64,000 nucleotides of DNA. It comes from Impatiens glandulifera. Taxonomy: Eukaryota; Streptophyta; Magnoliopsida; Ericales; Balsaminaceae. Position 1 is the first letter of the stretch. Every line of letters begins with the position of its first letter. The translations under genes were made by a program, and so were the position numbers. The notes beneath the pieces are model-generated. The model saw only the letters and a program-made list of their open reading frames with translations. It did no database searches and had not been told where the DNA came from. The DNA is taken from NCBI RefSeq assembly GCF_907164915.1, contig NC_061867.1:22677202-22741201 (forward strand), read 5' to 3'. Below, one piece after another: positions 59,793-64,000 of this stretch.

Positions 59793-62074
59793 GTTCTTTT
59801 TGTGTAGTTAAATATTTGAGATTGATGAATTTATTTGATTGTAGGAGCAAAAATCGAGTAATTTGTTGGTTGGGTTGATTTACCTATGCATGCTGATGAA
59901 ATTGACGATGAGTGAGACTGTGTTGAATGTAATGAACTACGGTGCAGTTGGAAATGGAAAAATAGACGATTCTCAAGTATTTTCATTCATCTATACTTTG
60001 TTAAAATGCCATTTATACTTATAAATTAAAATTCTAATATCGATCCATCAACTCAATCTTTGCATTTACCCTAGATTTGAATGGACTCACCATTGAAAAA
60101 TAGTTTGATGATCAAATTGAATCAATATTAAAGTAGAAGGATTTGTTTGTAATTAATACTCGCAGGCATTTCTTAGAGCCTGGAAAGCTGCTTGCCAAAC
60201 TACTCATGTTCCAAGAGTGTTCATCCCAAACAGAACTTTTCTGTTAAAGCCCCTCACCTTTTCCGGTCCTTGCAAATCTTCCCTCATCTATTTTCAGGTA
60301 TATATTTTATACTAAAGAAATAAGTCCTCTCATTTACTAATGTTTCTAAGTTTTGATATAAAAGTGTGGTTTCTTGATACAAATTTAAAGATAATGGGGA
60401 AAATTGTGGCTCCAAATTCGAAAAATGCTTGGAGGGGTCGGCCCACGAATACATGGGTGGGCTTCTTCGGAATTAACGGGCTTTCTCTATTCGGGTCGGG
60501 GCAGTTCGACGGCCAGGGATCGATTTGGTGGAGCAATCCTTGCATGACTAATTCAGCACAAAATGTGAGAGCCTCTATCAATTTTAAATATTTTTAATGC
60601 TAAAATTTAGATTAATCATTAATATTGAATCTAGACTTTAAATATTTATTCTTTAAAATAATTTTCTTGGTTCGAATTCAAATAATGAAATGTTAGATTA
60701 TTTTTGTAAAAAGTCTTAAAATTTATTAATATATATAAGGAAATTACTTTTTTTGAAAGGAAATAGAAGAAGTTTTTGTATTTTAATTATGGGATAACTT
60801 GAAGATTTTGAATTATTTGAAAAAGTTATTCAAATATAAGATTTCTAAACTATATTTTTTTATTTTCTTATTTTCAGTCTGCAAAGTGCAAGGCTCCAGC
60901 TGTAAGTTAACTTCTAATCATCGTTGAACTAAAAATTGAGGTTTCTTCTATTAATATTTTTTTTATCCTTGTTGATCACTAGGTGGTAACATTTAAGAGA
61001 TGTAACAATCTTGAAATAAGTGGTCTAACTTATATCAATCCCATGAATAATCATATTCAACTAACAACTTGTAAAAACGTAACGATTTCTAACATTCGGA
61101 TAAATGCACCTGAAACAAGTCCTAACACTGATGGCATTGATATTGCAAGCTCCACTTGGGTTAAGATTCACAATTCAGTTATAACCACAGGTTAGTTAGT
61201 TAATTAATTAATTACAATTTTTTCTTTTTTGCTCCTCATTAGATTGATTATGGATTTCCTTTGACTTTATTCTGTAACAAGGCGATGATTGTATTGCTGT
61301 AAGTGGAGGCTCATCGAATATAGACATTAGAGGCATCTTTTGTGGTCCAGGCCATGGCATTAGGTTTGTAATTCTTGTGTTTTATTAAAAATACATATAC
61401 ATTCAATATTTCTTTTAAAACAATGCAAATGCAGTGTGGGGGCATTGGGACACGGAGGATACGATGTTGTGGAGAACGTAAAAGTATACAATTGTACATT
61501 TAAAGGAACCTTAACTGGAGTAAGGATCAAAACTTGGCAAGTAAGAACATTATAATCCTAACATTTAAACATAAAATACAATTAAAAATTTAATAATCAT
61601 ACAGGGTGGAGAAGGTTATGTAAGGAATATTACATTCAACCGGATTAAGTTCATTGCAGTGAATAATCCCATAATTATTGACCAGTTTTATTGTCCTTCA
61701 AGAGTGGGCTGCCAAAACTTTGTAAGACCCCTCTAACTATTTGTGTTTCTTCAATTAAATTCCAATTTTTTTCTCATTTTTGTAATTTTAGTCCTCACAC
61801 ATTTTATTTTGTTCTCCACAAACTGTTACTCTTCTATTGGAAGACATCGGCGGTTAAAGTGAGTGACGTATCATATACCTCAATAGTTGGGACTTCGGCT
61901 ATGGATACAGTAATAAACCTGAGTTGTAGTAAGTCTGTCGGATGCACCAACATCGTATTAGATCATGTAGATATTTCGTTAGCAAAAAAAGGGAGAAAGG
62001 CAATCGCTACTTGCATTAATGCACATGGGAAAGCTACCAATACTAAGCCTGCAATCAAATGCTTACTTCCATAG
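59776..62074 (+). CDS. polygalacturonase (glycoside hydrolase family 28), secreted
   Basis: Hydrolyses alpha-1,4-galacturonan of cell-wall pectin. Exons: 59776-59792, 59859-59976, 60166-60297, 60391-60564, 60878-60901, 60983-61190, 61282-61363, 61435-61540, 61605-61721, 61844-62074; all joins keep frame, giving 402 residues, a normal length. All four GH28 signatures are present: NTDG (203-206), GDDCIA (225-230), GPGHGIS (246-252, catalytic His 249) and RIKTW (282-286). NVMNYGAVGNGKIDDSQ after the leader marks the mature N-terminus. The first join is the weak point: the strong acceptor at 59844 breaks the frame, but the AG at 59858 gives a good signal peptide (MVISLSNLLVGLIYLC). If that acceptor is not used, translation could begin at Met 59890 without a signal. 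The upstream 640 bp are tandem repeats. Confidence 0.85.
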
Positions 62075-62456
62075 TTAGGTCTTCAATTTATGAGCCAATC
62101 TTCTTTTTGCATTTGTGTGTAATTGGAATCATTACTAATCATGTAGACATTACTATTGAGGTCCTTTTACACTAATTTGAGGTCAATACTAATCATGTAA
62201 ACATTACTATTGTGGTCCTTTTACACCAATTTGAGGTATGTCAAATAATATGGCATGCCTTTTATTAGTTACACCAAATTTAAACTTACTTAAGGTATTA
62301 AATGATCAAATAATATAATATTTGAGTTTAAGAAAAGATGCAATCTTTCCAATAGCAATTGAACCCTAATATTCCATAGCAGGGTTGAGCTATCTCATTA
62401 ATGTTAATTAATAATGATGAACTAACACTTATTCAAAACAATTTTTTCACATTCCA

Positions 62457-63313
62457 TATAATATATATATATATATATATATAATTATAATGATGCTTAA
62501 TTTTTAAAGTGTCCGGATTGACGGGTCGAGAGCTGCGGTTAATTTGGATATATATATATATATATGAGAGTAAAATGATACTTAGGTCGGATTGTGGGTT
62601 GACCCGCTCATAAACTTAAAACGGTTAAAAATAAAATTAAAAATGCTATTTTTATTTTTCAAACTTACAACATAACAAAAAAGTACAACCCTTTAACCAA
62701 CTAGGCTAACAACACTTTATATTTAAGATTCAACACCAAATTTGATGAACACGAGATATTTTAACAATGAAAGATCAAATTTTTAACTAACTAATCTATA
62801 TTTATATAATAATGCTTAATTTTTAAACTGTTCGGATTGTAAGTCGAAAGTTATGGTAAATTTGGATATATATGTGAGGTAAATGGATACTTTGCTCGGA
62901 TTGTGGGTTGACCCACCCATAAACTTAAAACGGCTAAAAATAAAATAAAAAATATCATTTTTATGTATCATTTGAAAGTGATTAAACAAGTATGAATCAA
63001 ATATTTGATTCACCAAAGTGTGAGGCCACGATGCTAATTATTTAAAAATATGAATCAAATATGATTGACAACGTTAAAGTGTAAAGTCACGAGATGAGAG
63101 ATTCATTCGGAAAAAATATGTGATGAAACATGTGAGAAAATAAATTGTTTTACCGAAGTGAATAAAATGTGGGATGAAAGAATTATATTTTTTATTTTAA
63201 TATATTATTCGTGGTTTATTAAAAATTTTAAACATTGAATACATATTATTATAATTTATTTAATTTATTTTGTTTTATTCTTATCTGTGTGTATCGCACA
63301 TAAATTTTCCTAA
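62457..63313 (+). mobile_element. non-autonomous Helitron, second member of the 4549-5454 family
   Basis: Two tandem units (from about 62457 and 62790), then a 340-bp tail (about 62960-63313) that aligns throughout with 4549-4890 in inverse orientation (shared TCACTTTCAAATGATAC and TTCCGAATGAATCTC on the opposite strand). It ends GTGTGTATCGCAC, AAATTTTC and CTAA followed by T, fitting the CTRR-T rule. It is non-coding. Confidence 0.7.
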
Positions 63314-64000
63314 TTTCTATAAGTCATTTCTGACCAAATGAATAAATCTGATCCGTTTAATCCAATTTTAACTAAATTTATCAAATTTAATATGCAAACA
63401 ATTTTATTTATTAATATGGATTAGATATAGTTTTGATAATCCAAAATAAGCTTTCCTATAAATTTTTTTTTACCTTTTATATGCTTATATATATATATTT
63501 TATCTTTTATATGCTGCTAATTAGTAATTACTAATGTTTTACTATTTCTTTTATCTAAATTAAATTTATTAAAACGTTTTTTTGTGTTCACTATTTTGTT
63601 TTACTTATTTTGCTTCTAAATTTTGAATTGTTGGAATTTTTTTTTTTAAATATGAATGATTATTGATAATTTTAAATATGTGAATTTGTTTTTGATAAAA
63701 GACTTAAGTTGTATTAATATAATGATAAAATAAATTATAATAATTTAAAATATAGAATATTTTAATATTTTAATTAATAAATTATATGATGAGATAGAGA
63801 GGAGGAAGTTAAATAAAATTATGTAATTTGATTAGTTTGAATAATTCAAACTGAACCAAACCTACGCACAATGTATCTATAAATCTCATTAGATTTATAA
63901 AAGAAATATGTTGCATTTCTTTCCAAATTCAAATATTAAATCAATAATGATTTAACTTCATAAATTCAAACTCACCCCAATCGAAATAGTATACTCAAAT
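63314..64000. other. AT-rich gene-free stretch at the window end
   Basis: No coding signal on either strand and no further repeat was recognised. Confidence 0.5.

Overview
The window is nuclear DNA of a eudicot plant. It is very AT-rich, its genes have short introns with GT..AG borders, and it is packed with plant transposon families (Helitron, PIF/Harbinger, MULE, hAT, CACTA, L1-type LINE, Ty1/copia). I cannot name the species. Only four genes look intact: a PBP1/KIC-type single EF-hand protein (2406-2762, minus), a clade-III (DGK5-like) diacylglycerol kinase in 11 coding exons (37178-41495, plus), a small intronless acylated protein of unknown role just behind it (41811-42359, plus), and a 10-exon polygalacturonase (59776-62074, plus).

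Layout. 1-2405 is gene-free. The EF-hand gene is followed, on its upstream side, by a block (about 3020-6830) that recurs collinearly at about 12450-16830 without the gene; each copy ends in a conserved module with an snRNA-type upstream element, a TATA box and a hairpin. The first copy carries a 906-bp Helitron that the second lacks, so the insertion point can be read directly. Between and after the copies lie minisatellites, a hAT MITE and a CACTA end. 21884-26042 holds a Harbinger-type MITE and a decayed PIF/Harbinger element that share one TAA target base triplet. About 26120-32960 is a decayed MULE with a ULP1-protease-like gene on plus and a FAR1/FRS-type transposase on minus, plus four blocks of one minisatellite. 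33100-36600 is AT-rich with one hAT MITE.

The gene island 36600-42360 is followed by gene-free DNA, an accelerated-repeat region (46990-47590), and an L1-type LINE remnant on minus (48290-55960) split by a non-coding copia element (51420-55134, 5-bp target duplication, LTRs 6 differences in 302). 56853-59127 is a Helitron-like array of seven-plus head-to-tail units of about 312 bp, each with tRNA-like Pol III boxes on the opposite strand, closing with a hairpin and CTAG. Four tandem copies of a 150-190 bp sequence then run into the start of the polygalacturonase gene; a second Helitron (62457-63313) of the same family as the one at 4549-5454 lies behind it.

The genes do not form a pathway. 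The kinase and the acylated protein are adjacent and co-oriented, both plausibly membrane-linked, but this may be coincidence. The most unusual structures are the Helitron family built from Pol III-box-bearing tandem units, the duplicated snRNA-like promoter/hairpin module, and the MULE minisatellite whose orientation follows each gene.
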